The notes: generated from the letters alone by a model not told the origin. Counted from the first letter of the stretch, positions 12,439 through 25,730 are shown. The stretch: 64,000 bases of DNA from Microplitis mediator (GCF_029852145.1 NC_079974.1:15189582-15253581); one strand, 5' to 3'. A program made the numbers and translations.

Positions 12439-13380
12439 ACTGTAAAAAGCCGGGAGTGAATTCGGAGTTTATTTAAATCCTAAATCACTCTGTCATCATC
12501 ACAAAAAAAGTCACTCTGCATATGGAGTAAATACACGGAAAAAAATTAATCGTGAATGCAACATGATGCAGTCTTGGTAAATAAACATGATGAAATCATG
12601 TTGCATTCACGTGATTTGTCATGTTTCGGTTACATGATAGTCATGTTGCGGTAACATGAGAAAATCATGTTGCATTCACATGATTTGTCATGTTTCGGTT
12701 ACATGATAGTCATGTTGCGGTAACATGAGGAAATCATGTGGCATTCACATGATAATCATGTTTCGGCTACATGATAATCATGTTGCGGTAACATGAGAAA
12801 ATCATGTTGCATTCACATGATTTGTCATGTGTCGGCTACATGACAACATGTGGCAGCAACATGATTATCATGTAGCCGAAACATGACAGATCATGTGAAT
12901 GCAACATGATTTTCTCATGTTACCGCAACATGATTATCATGTAGCCGAAACATGATTATCATGTGAATGCAACATGATTTCCTCATGTTACCGCAACATG
13001 ATTATCATGTAGCCGAAACATGACAAATCATGTGAATGCAACATGATTTTCGCATGTTACCGCAACATGATTATCATGTAGCCGAAACATGATAAATCAT
13101 GTGAATGCAACATGATTTCATCATGTTTATTTACCAAGACTGCATCATGTTGCATTCACGATTAATTTTTTTCCGTGTAGGGAGTTTTTCCAGCGGAATA
13201 ATTTCGGAGCGATCTGGATTTTATTTGAATCTTATCACTTCGATTCGGAATTTTAATACTGAAATAAACTCCAATTCCGAGTGGATTTCACTCCAAGCGA
13301 ATTAAATAAAATACAAAGTCATCCACTCCGCATTCATTCCGGATTTAATTCGCGTTCCCTCCGGAAATTTTTAACGGTGT
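12439..13380. mobile_element. GGAGTGAATTC-family element interrupted by a nested hairpin element
   Basis: The left end 'actgtaaaaagccgggagtg' and the right end (cattcattccggatttaatt, then 'ttaacggtgt') belong to the family also seen at 14238-14727, 15973-16281, 19852-20155 and 54106-54376. It is split by the 644-bp element at 12534-13177. Uninterrupted copies at 19969 and 54182 read 'gagtaaatag' across the site. No coding capacity. Confidence 0.8.
12534..13177. mobile_element. 644-bp near-complete hairpin element of ~69-bp units, TA target duplication
   Basis: Both ends read CACGGAAAAAAATTAATCGT inward and the two halves are reverse complements almost to the centre near 12855. The left arm holds four ~69-bp units, with 'atcatg' starts at 12595, 12664, 12733 and 12801. 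Each carries several 'acatga' and 'tcatgt' palindromes. TA at 12532-12533 and 13178-13179 is single in the uninterrupted host copies at 19969 and 54182. A transcript through it would fold into a very long RNA hairpin. It is non-autonomous; TA targeting suggests Tc1/mariner-type mobilisation. Confidence 0.92.
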
Positions 13381-14237
13381 AATGAAGTAATTTGTTATTT
13401 TATTAATTAAATTAATTCATGTCTATACATTTGTTTAAGAAAAATATATATGTATGTTTATAAATATATATATGAGATTATAAAGCTTATAAATTGTGCA
13501 ACAAGGATCCAGGTGCGACAAACTTTCCTCATATGCGATTTATAATTTACAATTCTTAGAACTGTAGACAACACATTGTAAATATTTTAAAATTATTATA
13601 ATAATCGTGACAATCATAATAATAATAATTGTTGTTATTATCTAATAACATATATTGTAAATGTCAGAGTTGAATTATTTAAAACAAATAAAAAATTGCT
13701 GCAATTTATATATATATATAAATATAGTAGGTCCAATAAATTTGTTTGTGTAGCTCTCAAGTGTGTGGGCGTTCAAATCTCAAATGTTCGACTTGACTTA
13801 CTAACATCTTTCAATTAATCAAGCGTATAAGTATACTATATATATATATATATATAAATATATATAGAATGTATATGGGGATAATAGCTAATCCACAAAC
13901 ATGGCGTTTGCGACAAATTCAAGAAATATAAAACAGGTTTGCTTGGAAATTACATCTACGTCATAAATAGATTTCTTTCTTAATTTAATTAAGAATTGTG
14001 ACGTCTAATATATACACATATATATAGACATATATGTGGGCGATAAGTAATATAAGTAGGGCCTCGCCCACATTTAACGGTTTGTGGTTGCAGTTTTAGT
14101 TTTAATGCTTGCTCTTTAAAAGGCGTATACGTTGTGGCGTTTTCAAATCCTGTAGGCATTTTTTTATGATATCCTTAATCGTGAAAAAATTATCTTTTAA
14201 ATATTTTTTATATAAATTTTATTAACTAAATTAAGTA
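13381..14237. other. No recognised gene
   Basis: AT-rich, with a TA run near 13837-13866. No coding or RNA signal recognised. Confidence 0.5.
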
Positions 14238-14727
14238 CACTGTAAAAAATTGGGAGTGAATTCCTCGTGTAAAAAAAATCGTTGAAAAAATGTTGAATAT
14301 TCTAAACTTCAAAATGTGACACAATGACAAACTTTTTTTAAACGATTTTTTAACTTCTGGAAATACAAAAAAAAAATAAAAATATTTGAATTCATAATAT
14401 AAAAATCATTTTAGACTCATTTGTAAACCTTTTTTGACGCTCCATTAAAAGTGCTAGGTTTCATAATTTTTTTCCATGCATAATAGGTTCAGAAAAACTG
14501 ATTTTGAACTTTTTATGAAGGATTTTTGTTTTAGCATATCTTAATAATATCGGGATATTTATTGATTTTTCCCTTGAATTTTAAAATGTTTATAAAAGTT
14601 CGTCGGTGTGTCACGTTTTGAAGCTTAGAATAGTCGACACTTTTTCAAAAATTTTTTTTACACAGGTCGGAGTACGAATTTTATTTAAATCTGTATTCAC
14701 TCCGTCACTCGGAGTGCTTTTTACAGT
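14238..14727. mobile_element. GGAGTGAATTC-family element with nested element
   Basis: It begins 'cactgtaaaaaattgggagt' and ends 'cggagtgctttttacagt', with a different inverted-repeat element inserted at 14267-14664. Confidence 0.75.
14267..14664. mobile_element. Nested ~400-bp element with ~55-bp terminal repeats
   Basis: The left end opens 'gtgtaaaaaaaatc' and runs through 'gaatattctaaacttcaaaa' to 'gtgacac'. The right end holds the reverse complement with a few differences ('gtgtcacgttttgaagctta' through 'ttttttttacac'). The interior has no ORF. Confidence 0.75.
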
Positions 14728-15972
14728 ATATTTGAAACATATATATTTATATATATTTTTTTTTTTAAATAAAAATTAAATAAAATCTTAAGTCATATTT
14801 CAAAAATTATAAATTTTCTCATGAGATAAACAATATGATAAATATTTATATTACATCATATAAATTAATAATAATTTTTTTTATATTATACAATAAATGG
14901 AAAAAGTAAATACAATAAATAAAAAATAATAAAATAAAATGTGTTTTTAATTATGTACAATTATGAATAGTAGGTCAAAGTCATCGTTAAAAATTATAGT
15001 CACTCACAATTAAAATTTATTAGTGATGATTTATAACATAAAAAAAAACGTTAATGAAAAATAAAAAATGCGGGCAATATAATATTTTTAGACTCGAAAA
15101 ATATTCAAGTGTTAATAAGATATTTTCACAGTCAATAAATTTACGGTGACATTAATAATCGAATGAATAACGGCGCGAGTATTTGAATCTATTGTCAAAA
15201 ATACATGACATCTTTCATGTTTTATTAATAATAATAATATTTATTAGGTAACATAGGCCGGTTTACCCTCATGCTAGTATTCAATTCAAATTTAAATAAA
15301 AGCCCGTTAATAAACTGATGTTTAATGACGGACATGCACATCAGCTCGTGTCCGAATTCATAGCATTCGCAGAATAAACGCGATCTCTTTGGCAACCGGA
15401 CGTATCGTTTCTTAGAGATGCTGGCTCTGCTCTCTCTGTACAAGCGAATATTCGGCCTACATAAAACCGAGCCAGCTCGATTCTTTGAAATCTCAACTCA
15501 ACATACAACTCAACAATTATCGGTATCCTATTGCATACTGCATTATTTAACAACATGAATGCAACGCATATTTTTAAACATATATGTACATGCACATAAA
15601 TTTAAAAAGAAAAATTATAATTAAATTCAATTGTATTAATCGCACACTTTATTGACTAGAAAATTTTTTTTCCTATCATTTGAAGGTTGAAATGAATTGT
15701 CGATGAAACTCGGTCATGACTTTACACTGCATATACAAATACTATAACAACATACAATGTATTAAGTCACTGTACAATTGTGTTACGTAATTCAAAAACT
15801 TAAAAGATGCCGCAGTATGCACATAAAACATTACTTAAGTGTTATCTTACATTAAATATTAACTAACATTGCTCGATTATTAAAATCGTTTAAAAATTTT
15901 TTTTTAATGAAGGGGTGGCGAGGATCGCGATACTTGAGAGTAATTCATTTTTATGGCAAATTTTGAGCAAAT
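14728..15972. other. No recognised gene
   Basis: AT-rich. Overlapping minus-strand open frames at 15225-15595 fall in a GC-richer patch (15340-15480) but share no family feature or splice context. Confidence 0.45.
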
Positions 15973-16281
15973 ACACTGCGAAAATTTGGGAGTGAATTCG
16001 GTGTGATTACGAATTTTATTCAAATTCGAATTCACTCGGAGTTTTAAAAAAATTCACTTTGCATACAGAGTAAACTCGGAGTTTGTTTTTCAGAGGAGTG
16101 ATTTCGGAGTGATCTGGATTTTTTGTAAATCCGCATTCACTTCGATTCGAAGTTTCAATGTTAAAACAAGGAGTAAACTTCACTCCAAGGGGGTTAAATT
16201 AATAAACAGTCATCTGCTTCACATTCACTCCGCATTCACTCCTGATTTAATAAACGTTCACTCCCCAAATTTTTTACAGTA
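15973..16281. mobile_element. GGAGTGAATTC-family element, complete
   Basis: Ends 'cactgcgaaaatttgggagt' and 'actccccaaattttttacag' form an imperfect inverted pair. The inside repeats 'cggagtt' and 'cactccgca' motifs. About 309 bp, no coding capacity. Confidence 0.78.
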
Positions 16282-16297
16282 TAGAAATAGTAGTTTA

Positions 16298-16385
16298 TCT
16301 ATCGAGTGCGATCGTGTTTAAGACGCGAGTGTGTGAAGATTGGTACCAACACACGAGCGTCTTAGACTCGATTGTACTAGATAAA
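16298..16385. repeat. Hairpin with ~40-bp arms
   Basis: The left arm runs from 'tttatctatcgagtgcgatc' to 'aagacgcgagtgtgt'. The right arm starts 'acacacgagcgtctta' and ends 'gtactagataaat'. The loop contains 'ttggtacc'. It may be a small element or a structured site. Confidence 0.7.
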
Positions 16386-16393
16386 TACATTAG

Positions 16394-16750
16394 TTTTTGT
16401 GACAGATATTTAAAATTTCTACATTTAGTGCCTATAAATGGCAGGTTATAAATCCGCGTTTATTTATTTGGTAAGATTGTTTTGAGTATTTGTTGAAAAT
16501 TAGAGAGAAGTCGGTAAGTGGACGAATTAAAATGATGACAAATTTTATCACAAGATGGCTCGTTAAGTTACTTCGATATTTTTTGGTCGTTTGCTATCGC
16601 ACATGTAACCAAAAAATATTTTTTGATCCGATGATGACGTCACTATTAGAACGATTAGGTATCTTTTTTACCAGCTGTACCTTATCTAATATTTTTAGCT
16701 GCCGGCTATAGGCGCTTAATGTCGTAGATTTCAAGTGTCTGTCACAAAAA
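16394..16750. mobile_element. ~357-bp element with TTTTTGTGACAGA ends
   Basis: The left end 'tttttgtgacagatatttaa' is answered on the right by 'tttcaagtgtctgtcacaaa'. The open frame inside (16490-16711) shows no domain and is taken as chance. Confidence 0.65.
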
Positions 16751-17895
16751 AATTTTTTTTCAATTTGTCAAGTGTTCCATTTAACCCCAAAACGATCAAA
16801 ATTTATGACGAAAATTTTCGCGATATTTCGTTAGATTTTTTGATAAATTATTTCTATATACTTTCCTTGAATTAATTCGTTGATAATAAAATAAAAATAA
16901 ATATATATAGAATGTATGACAAAAAATAAATTTTAGTGTCAAATAAATTTTTTTTTATCATAAAAATCTAACTGCTGAACAGCAATTTTTATTTGCGCAC
17001 TTAAGCCCGCTACAATGTGATTGCCACGGTATTAAATTTGAAAATAGAGTGCGAGGTTTTTTTATCACGATGTGATGGTTGTTGGTGTTTATGAGGAGAA
17101 ACAAAGAGGAAGTTGATGGCGCGGTGTCGACGAGGGAAATCCTTGACTTTTAACCACCAATCGTAAATTCAACTGGCCACTGTAGACGTTTTATGTTCTC
17201 GCTTTTTAACTTTTTTCTTCTCATATATATACATATATATTTTCAGTTTATTGTTTATTTTGTTTTTCACCATTATTATATTACCACACATGTATCGTTG
17301 CAGTGTATTGTTAATCGTAAATTCGTTGAATGCTTTTCTAAGCCCACGCTCCAATGCCGTTACACGATAAAATTATACTTATTTTTATAATTTTCAGATT
17401 TAATTAATTTTTTAACAGCTTATTTACATAAATGTCATTTAAAGATTATTCATTTGTATTGAAAACGCAGGCGGAAATTAAATTTTTCATAATATTCAAT
17501 ATTTGAAGAAGAAATGCTTAATCGAAAAAAGTTTTCATGAATTTCAAGTCATTAAACTCGTTAATTTAATTTCAAAACAAAATCAATTATTCATTTTTTT
17601 TCATGTAAATGTTTATTTAATGATAAAAAAAATTTTTATTCGTAGAAAAAGAAATTTTTGTACTTCATTGAAATTTTTAGTTTCCGTAATAACTCGATGC
17701 CGTTTATTTCCTTTATAATAAAAGATTACTATAATTATGAAATTCAGTCCAAATTTTTTTTTTTTTTTTCAAAACCCGCAGAAATCAGAATTTTTGCAGA
17801 CAAAATTTTTTAAACATCAATCAAAATTTGATTATCGAAGTTCTGGTAATAATTTAAACTTTTTCATAGATTTCAAAAAAATCCAATTAAAAGTA
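16751..17895. other. No recognised gene
   Basis: A GC-richer patch at 17080-17170 ('gatggcgcggtgtcgacgag') lacks coding support. The short open frames at 17169-17937 on both strands are AT-rich and unconvincing. Confidence 0.45.
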
Positions 17896-19512
17896 CACGG
17901 AAAGAAAATTATGGCAGCGGTTCCCATAATTTTGTGAAATTTTTTCCTATACCATCATAGGAATTACGACCATAAATTATGGGAGCGGTTCCTATAATTA
18001 TAGGAATGTTTCCCATAATTATAGGAACAGTTCCTATAATTATGGGAATGATACCCATAACACTATAGGAATGGTTCCTATAATTATAGGAATGGTTCCT
18101 ATAATTTATAGGAATACTTTCTATAATATTATGGGAATCATTCCTATAATTTATGGGAATGGTTCCTATAATTTATAGGAACCATTCCCATAAATTATAG
18201 GAGCCATTCCCATAAATTATAGGAACCATTCCCATAATATTATGGGAATGGTTCCTATAATAGTATGGGAACTATTCCCATAATATTATGGGAATGATTC
18301 CCATAATGCAATTGGAATGGTTCCTATACCATTATGGGAATCATTCCCATAATATTATGGGAACCATTCCCATATCATTATGGGAACCATTCCTATAATA
18401 TTATGGGAATGGTTCCCATATTATCATGAAAAAATTAATTTAAAGAAAAGTGTGGTAATCACTTCTACAATACACAGAAATATTATTAAACATAAAAACA
18501 AAAATTCAAATTTTGGAAATAAAAATTTAAATTTTGATAAAATCTCAAATTTTCAAAAATTGAAATTTTTTGTATAAATTCTCAAAAAGTTTATATTAAT
18601 TTTAATTTGACATGATACTGAAGTTAGCCGACGTCTAATAATTTTTGGATTTTTTTTTTAAACAATAAATTATAAAAAAAAAAATATTTTAAAACATTGC
18701 ACCTGTAGTTTTTTAAATTTTCTACATGTGCATATTATTATTTTTTATTTTTTTGTGATTGATTTGTTGAAAAAAAAAAAATCCAAAAATCTTTAATTGT
18801 CTGCTAACTTCAGGATCATAATTATTTACAGTTTATTAATATTATCATTTTTAACATTTAATCAAAAGCAGTTCACACTTTATCTTCATGCTTTATGTGT
18901 AAAAATTTCAAATTTTAAATTTCTTCGCGGTTCGTTGCGCATGCTCGTAGATGCTGCAACCAATCATATTCAAGTATAGTGTATACGTTATAAATTCAAT
19001 GTGCTGATTAGCCGAAAACACAAAAAAAAATTTGTGTTTTTTCATACAAATATAGCGTCGAAGAAGCTTCATTTGAATCTCCCGATATCACGAGGGAAAT
19101 TTCTACACTATTGCGCAAAAAAAAATTTTATGATATTATAGGGATGGTTCCCATAACATTATGGGAATAGTTCCCATAATATTATAGGAATAGTTCCCAT
19201 ACTAATATGGGAACCATTCCCATAATAGTATGGGAATGATTCCCATACCATTATGGGAACCATTCCCATATCATTATGGGAATGGTTCCCATAATATTAT
19301 GGGAACCATTCCCATACCATTATGGGAACCATTTCCATATCATTATGGGAACCATTCCCATAATGGTATGGGAATCATTCCCATACTATTATGGGAATGG
19401 TTCCCATAATATATGGGAATGATTCCCATACCATTATGGGAATGGTTCCCATACCATTATGGGAACCATTCCCATAATGCATAGGAAAACTTCCCATAAT
19501 TTTCTTTCCGTG
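17896..19512. mobile_element. Split satellite foldback element, CACGGAAAGAAAATTATGG ends, TA flanks
   Basis: It begins CACGGAAAGAAAATTATGG and ends with the inverted 'ccataattttctttccgtg', flanked by TA (17894-17895 and 19513-19514). Both arms (17896-18430 and 19138-19512) are arrays of palindromic units such as 'attcccataatattatggga'. Unrelated sequence and a TGAAGTTAGC element (18613-18818) occupy the middle. Relatives lie at 44003-44581 and, degraded, at 34804-35171. No transposase. Confidence 0.85.
18613..18818 (+). mobile_element. TGAAGTTAGC-family element, best-preserved copy
   Basis: The left end 'tgatactgaagttagccgac' and the right end 'tgtctgctaacttcaggatc' are inverted, with about 38 bp of imperfect terminal repeat ending in 'tttttggat'. 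The core is 'attttctacatgtgcatatt'. 206 bp, no ORF. It lies inside the foldback element at 17896-19512. Confidence 0.85.
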
Positions 19513-19514
19513 TA

Positions 19515-19851
19515 TATCAGTTTTTGATTTTCTATGTTGAAGACTCAAAAGTGAATTTCGCTTTAACTTTTTTGGAACTTATCGTCACATTTGTTTTAAT
19601 TTTTCTTTGGAAAAATCATTACGTTAATTATAGAATTGGAAACCGGAAAAAAATGATAGCAAAAATCACCCGATAACCGAAAAGTAATAGTAGCGTCAAA
19701 AATTATCATCTCGTCCACTTTCCAGCTATATTACATTTTCATAAATATCAACACTATCCAAAAAATTAATATCATAATAATAAGTAGTAACAAAATGAAA
19801 AAAAATCAGTTTATCAATAAATAAATCCAACAATTAATACGACTACTAATA
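19515..19851. other. No recognised gene
   Basis: Short AT-rich spacer between two elements. Confidence 0.5.
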
Positions 19852-20155
19852 CACTGATAAAAATCAGGAGTGAATTTGGAATGATTACGGATCTTATTTA
19901 AATCCGAATTCACTCCGTCAATCGGAGTTTCGGAGTTTTAGAAAAAATCACTCCGCATACAGAGTAAATAGGGGGTTTGTCTTTTCAGTGGAGTTATTTC
20001 GAAGTGATGTGGATTTTATTTCACTCCGATTCGGAGTTTTAATATTAAAATAAACTCCCCTTCGGAGCAAATTTTACACCGAAAGGATTAAATAAATAAA
20101 CAATCATTCACCCCGAATTCACTCCGGATTTAATCTGCAAATTTTTTACTGCGTA
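19852..20155. mobile_element. GGAGTGAATTC-family element, uninterrupted
   Basis: It runs from 'cactgataaaaatcaggagt' to 'aaattttttactgcgta'. At 19969-19970 it holds a single TA in 'gagtaaatag', the pre-insertion state of the site filled at 12534-13177. Confidence 0.78.
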
Positions 20156-22600
20156 ATAATGTAATAAATTTTATTTATCAAATAAATATATAAATATATA
20201 TATCATAGATAATTTGAGCAATCAATTTCACCATTCATTGACTTTATATCTAAACATATAGACATCAATCTTGATAATTTTTTTTGTTATCATCGTCTAT
20301 ATATTTATCACATATCTTTCTCTCGTCTTTCGGACGATATAATCCCGTAACGCGATTCTCTCGCGCGACTAATTCACCAAAGTGAGCAAATGCTTTCACT
20401 CAAAGTTTTACGATGGTTGTACATATATGTATATATCTTTATACATTAGTTAGTAGAAGTGTGAGTGAGACAGAATATGTAACAATAAAAGACAGCAATA
20501 TACACATATATATATATATTAAAGTCTCGGACTCTGCAAGACCCCCTATAGTTGTTTCTCGCGTGGCACGCGTGCCTTTCCCTTTCATTTTAGTTTATAC
20601 GGGGGAGGAGTATCTAGTATATGGCATAGTACAGATAGTACACAATATAAGGACGAAAGCACGTACAAAAGTACTAAAGAGAGAAAGTTATAGTCCGCAC
20701 CATACTGATACCATTGGAAAATCAATACTTTGTTGGGGCTCGGGGTGATACAACTAAATTTAAGTTAGCAATGGAAATGTGTGTGCACGTGGGCAGGGCA
20801 CCCCCTTATGGCTTTTTTCGCCCTTTTTGTTCTATTCCTTTAGCTTTACTCGCCAGCGTTTTACTTGGAGTCCGCTTCTACTTTACGAGTAGAGAGTGAG
20901 ACCACGTAGACGACGGTTGTAAAACTCTCGTTCGCATATATATAGTTCTTTGTACGGATAACTGCACGTGGCCCCTCGTCAAAGGGGCGAGTGCATGTGT
21001 ATACACGCACAAATTCACGTTTCAGTTTCTCTATTCTCCGTTATCGCTATGTATTATCTTTCTCTTTCTCTCTCTCTTTATTTTCATCTCTTTCTTTTTC
21101 TACGCCAACTAACGACGACTTAAGTCCCCCATATACTTTTATATTTCTTCTTGTTGAAAATTCCCCGCGCTCAAATTATTGCACCAGAGTGTGTAAATTT
21201 TAATCACCTTTTTTTTTTTTTACTCAACCAATACAACTTTCACTATCACTTTACTTAAAAATAAAATAGATTAATGGCTTTTTAATATTTAAATACCAAT
21301 TAAATATTTATTATTTTATATTTACATAAATTTATATTCGTTTATATAACATATATTTTATAAATACAATACATTTAATTCAAATTTATGTGACAATTAT
21401 TAATAATTAATTTTTTTTTTTCAATACAAGTGAAATTTAATGATCGAAATTCATGTAGGTCAGTTTAATAATTTTAAATTTACGGTTTTATGTAATCACT
21501 AATAATAATAATCAAGATAAATTTAAATAATTAATAATTGAATAAATTTGAATTAACGTAATTGCAGAAGAATTTGTTTTTCTACAATAAAAAATAAGTT
21601 ATCGATCTCGAAGTACTCAAGTTTAATTGACGTACAGAGAAATAGGGATTTGTGCAATTAAATATATTTTAAAAATATTAAATATGAAAAAAAGAGGGTA
21701 ACGTAAGAAGACACTGCAGTGTGTTAAATATGTAGACAATGGCGATGTGGTTAACGTGAGGCCCGCACGCACCACCATGGGGGTAAAGAAGGGTCAGCAC
21801 GCGACCAGCTGCTGTCTTTCTGCTTTAGGGTTACGTTAATAATATAATATAAGTTATAGTTTAAGGTTATAGCAGTACAGAGTACCGTGAAAAAAGGGAC
21901 CGACAGTCCCGGCTAAATATTTGTCTGAAGGGCTCTGGCCCCAAGGCGGGTCAATGACCCTTGTAGAATTTCTTTAAACATTCCCGACACACCAAAGTTA
22001 TATATGGGCTTAGACACAATGCCACCGAGGCATTTCTTCGGCACCCCCATCAACGGTCCATCAGACGGATCTTCTTTTCTCAATAAAAAGAAATGGAAAA
22101 TTAACATTTCAAAGACTTATCCCTTAGACCTTAGACCTCACAATTTTATGGAACATTACTTTTTCTTTGTTATTATTTAGATATGTGGAAAAAATTCGTG
22201 TCTTAAATATTTAAATTTCATATTATTTTTTTAAATTAACCAGAAAATTTTTTTTATTATAATAGAATTTTATAATTTTTAAAAATTAATTTTTGAAATT
22301 TATTAACTCATTTTTTATTGTAATTATTTTTCTACTTTGTATAGTTTTTTTTTTTTTTTTTTAATATAAAATGAAATAAAGGATCGTGATAAATAGATTA
22401 GTAGAAAAAAAAAAGAAAATAAAGCACATATGAGAGCCGCCTACGATCAGAGTTCTCATAATAATACACTAGACTTTGATGATGCATCTCCCTGTTCCTT
22501 GTTCTTGTAATATGCTCTCGAGACCCCAAGAAATGGTTATATTACAAAAAATAACAAACCAAAGAGAGTACTTTTACTGAGAAACAGTTATCCATTACTG
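20156..22600. other. GC-richer region without a confirmed gene
   Basis: 20310-21200 and 21715-22130 have higher GC than their surroundings. An open frame at 20413-20748 owes its middle to TA repeats. The 64-codon minus-strand frame at 21913-22107 has less biased composition (contains G-P-L-M-G-V-P-K-K) but no start context, intron or family match that I know. The region may hold regulatory DNA, non-coding exons or a decayed exon. Confidence 0.35.
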
Positions 22601-25600
22601 TATACCATACTTATGTTAATGTAAAAGTGTTTTAAAACAAAACAATCTCAAGTACAATAGCTAAATAAAAAAAAAAAAAAAACACACACACACACATATA
22701 TATTTTGTTTTAATCTTAGTTCCAAAAAGTTGTAACTCATAAATTTTTGATAATTATTTTTTTTTTGTAAAATTAAATTTTTAGTGGGTTCTTTGATATA
22801 TAAAATATATCAGATTTAATTTGAGATCATTTTTTTTTTTAATATTTTTAATCCTTTTCATCATTTTTAAATAATTTTTAACGCTTATAAAATTTTCTGA
22901 GTATGTGAAATACAATTTTTTAGAATTAAAATCTACATATATGTATGTCATGTTCACTGTTCAAAATTCTTTAGTATTCACTGAATTCAAAAAAATTTTA
23001 ATTACAGCCCTTAAAATAGTACTGTCAGTTTTGAAATTACTGTTCAGAATTTAGAGAAATTCGGCATATCAGCAGATAATGATGAGGAAGATGCAATGAA
23101 ATTTTTGAAAAGTTACAGAGAACCAGTAAAATTTGGAATGTCATACAATTTTAACATTGAGTCCCCCGATAAATCACATACTCTGTACTATAGCTCTCTA
23201 AACATTTAATTAGATTTTTTTCTTACCATTATCTACTAATACGCCGAATTTTATTAAATTTTGGACAGTAATTCTAAAACCGACAGTATTGAATTCAAAT
23301 TTTAAAAAGTCGCTTAGAAATATCAAAATATAAAATTTAAATTTGATCATTGCTGATAAAATTTCAAAGTTAAAGAAGTTTCTATGAAACGAATAGATAA
23401 GTTGAAAATTAAAACGAAAAAAAATCTTGCAGCTGAATGACAGTCTAAAAAAATATATATACATATATATATATTTACACATTAATTACATATTTATTCT
23501 GTACGTTAGTGTACTAAAATCAACATTGTCATCCATTCTCCGATTGTTAAATATCAGATTGAAATGACAATGTCCCTGGCTCACTGACCCTTTTAATCAT
23601 CATAAACCTTCAAATCACCACGTAAAATGCTTATGGATATATGTTGCAATAATATATGATTACGTAGTTAATTTAACCATTTAATAAATTAATTTAAACG
23701 TATCAAATTTATTTTTCTCATATTTTATGACCAAGGATTTAAACAAAAAATATATGTATCGAGTATACATATTTATAAATAAAAATTATTATAAATAAAA
23801 CACATTGTCGGAAACAAAATTATACTAATTCGATAATAAATAGCGAGATATAATCTCGACACTAGTATTTAAATTAAAAGTCTATGTTAGTTTTTTTGCA
23901 AATTGGCATTTGTCCAATCCTCCAAATCCGTCGCGCTGACTAATGTTTAAGAAACAGCGACATCAAACTCTTTGAGGGATTTTAACCAATCACATTGTGA
24001 TAATAATAATGCCACCAATAATAAAACAATTGTGGGACGTTATTTAACAAGATCCACCCCTTAATCACAGTATATATATTATATATATTAGACCGATTCA
24101 AAAAATCGACTACTTTTTTATTTTTCAAGGTCACGCTTTCAAACGTTTCAATAGGGTAAAAAAAAATACTTTAAAATTAGAGCTTTTAATATCAACATTA
24201 AGTAATTCCTGATTGCAATTTTCTATTTCCCATTTAAATAACATGGTAAAATTTTTTTTAATTGTAGAATTATATAACTCGTCAATGAATAATTGCACCG
24301 AAAAGATCAATTCATATATTGTAGAATACTCTACAATACAAGCCTCTTATCATTTTTTGATAAATTAAATATTTCAAAAGTTATTCGAGGCAAAAATTGA
24401 ATTCATAGAATTTTTATTAGTTTTCGACTTTTCTGGTGAAACTATCAGACATTACAAAATGTCATAGAATTTTTTTTATGGACCGTTTCATTTTCTACAA
24501 ATTATCTATAATAAAGTTTCCGAAATTTTTGAAAATTCTTTAGTTAATTGCGTTTAAAAGTAAGTAAATAAAGTCGACCAGAATACGATTTCTTGGGACG
24601 ATTTAACATTCAAATGCAAAGAACTAAAGGGCTTTCAGGAGTTTAGAAAACTTTGTAAAAAATAAGTTGTAAGAAGTGAAATGATCTACGGAAAACATTT
24701 TCCTATAAGTCTGATAGTTTCGCCGAAAAAGTCAAATAATAATAAAATTTACTATGAATCCAATTTTGACTAAATAACTTTTGAAAAATTAAATTTATCG
24801 AAAAATGATAGACCTTTTTTGTAGAGCTTTCTATTTTCAACAAAAATATTTATTGATTTTTTCGATTCACTGATTCCAAACAAATTATCTTTTACAAGCT
24901 GTTCAAAATTTCTGAATCCTCTACAGTTATATTCTCATTCAAAAGCAATAATCTCCAAAACTCGTATTATAGCTGACTTTAATTTTAATTAAATAACTGA
25001 AGAGCATTCAAGAATAAAACATATAAGTGATTATTTATGAAAACAGAGTAAGAACTTTATTTTTTTATAGAACTAAAAAAAAAATTACGGGTTACTTTGA
25101 TCAATCATTGTGTCTAAATGAAATATAAACCATAATATTCTTACTATTTACCATCTGATCGATCTTTATTAATTCTCAACACCTGGACTTTGTGTGGGCG
25201 TTTATAATCCACGGAATTTTCTCATCCTTTCAATTTTATTTTTTACTTCTATTCGTATCACAATCTATCATTTTTTTTTTCTGAAACTGTCATAAGATTT
25301 CTTTTAATGTCGTTATATTTATCAACTTATTTGTTTGATATTTATTTAAAAATGATTGTTTCTAGAATTATGATAATTATTTACTTCTATGATGAAAATA
25401 GTTAAGAAAATACCGGAAGCAGTGAAAGTTAAATAAAACGGTATTAAATGGTTGGCAAAGCTCAGTCTAAATATTTACTGGTACATCAGCTTTGTAGATT
25501 GACGATTTGAACTAGTTCAAATATATATATGAAGTGGAGCGTTGTCTGTTTAAATATTTTCAAAGGTGTAACAGAAAATAAAATAATAAATTATTGATAT

Positions 25601-25730
25601 TTGATTTTTTAAATATTTATTTATAATTATATAAACACATTAGCCTTGATAATAATTAGTTTGACTTTCATAACATTTAGCTGAGATGATATAAAAATCT
25701 AGGTCATTTAATTACGGCATAAGTATATTA
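22601..25730. other. No recognised gene; imperfect foldback at 24350-24812
   Basis: Inverted arms at 24350-24450 and 24711-24812 (for example 'ggtgaaactatcag' and 'ctgatagtttcgcc') enclose about 260 bp that is itself partly self-complementary. The piece 'gacctttttt' plus 'gtagag' links it to sequence in the foldbacks at 39.3-42.2 kb. Nothing else was recognised. Confidence 0.45.

Noticed and set aside
17894..19514. CRISPR-like array
   Set aside because: The repeats are palindromic satellite units without unique spacers, arranged as two inverted arms of a mobile element in a eukaryotic context.
20413..20748. 111-codon open frame
   Set aside because: The middle is I-Y-I-Y from TA repeats; no domain, signal peptide or splice support.
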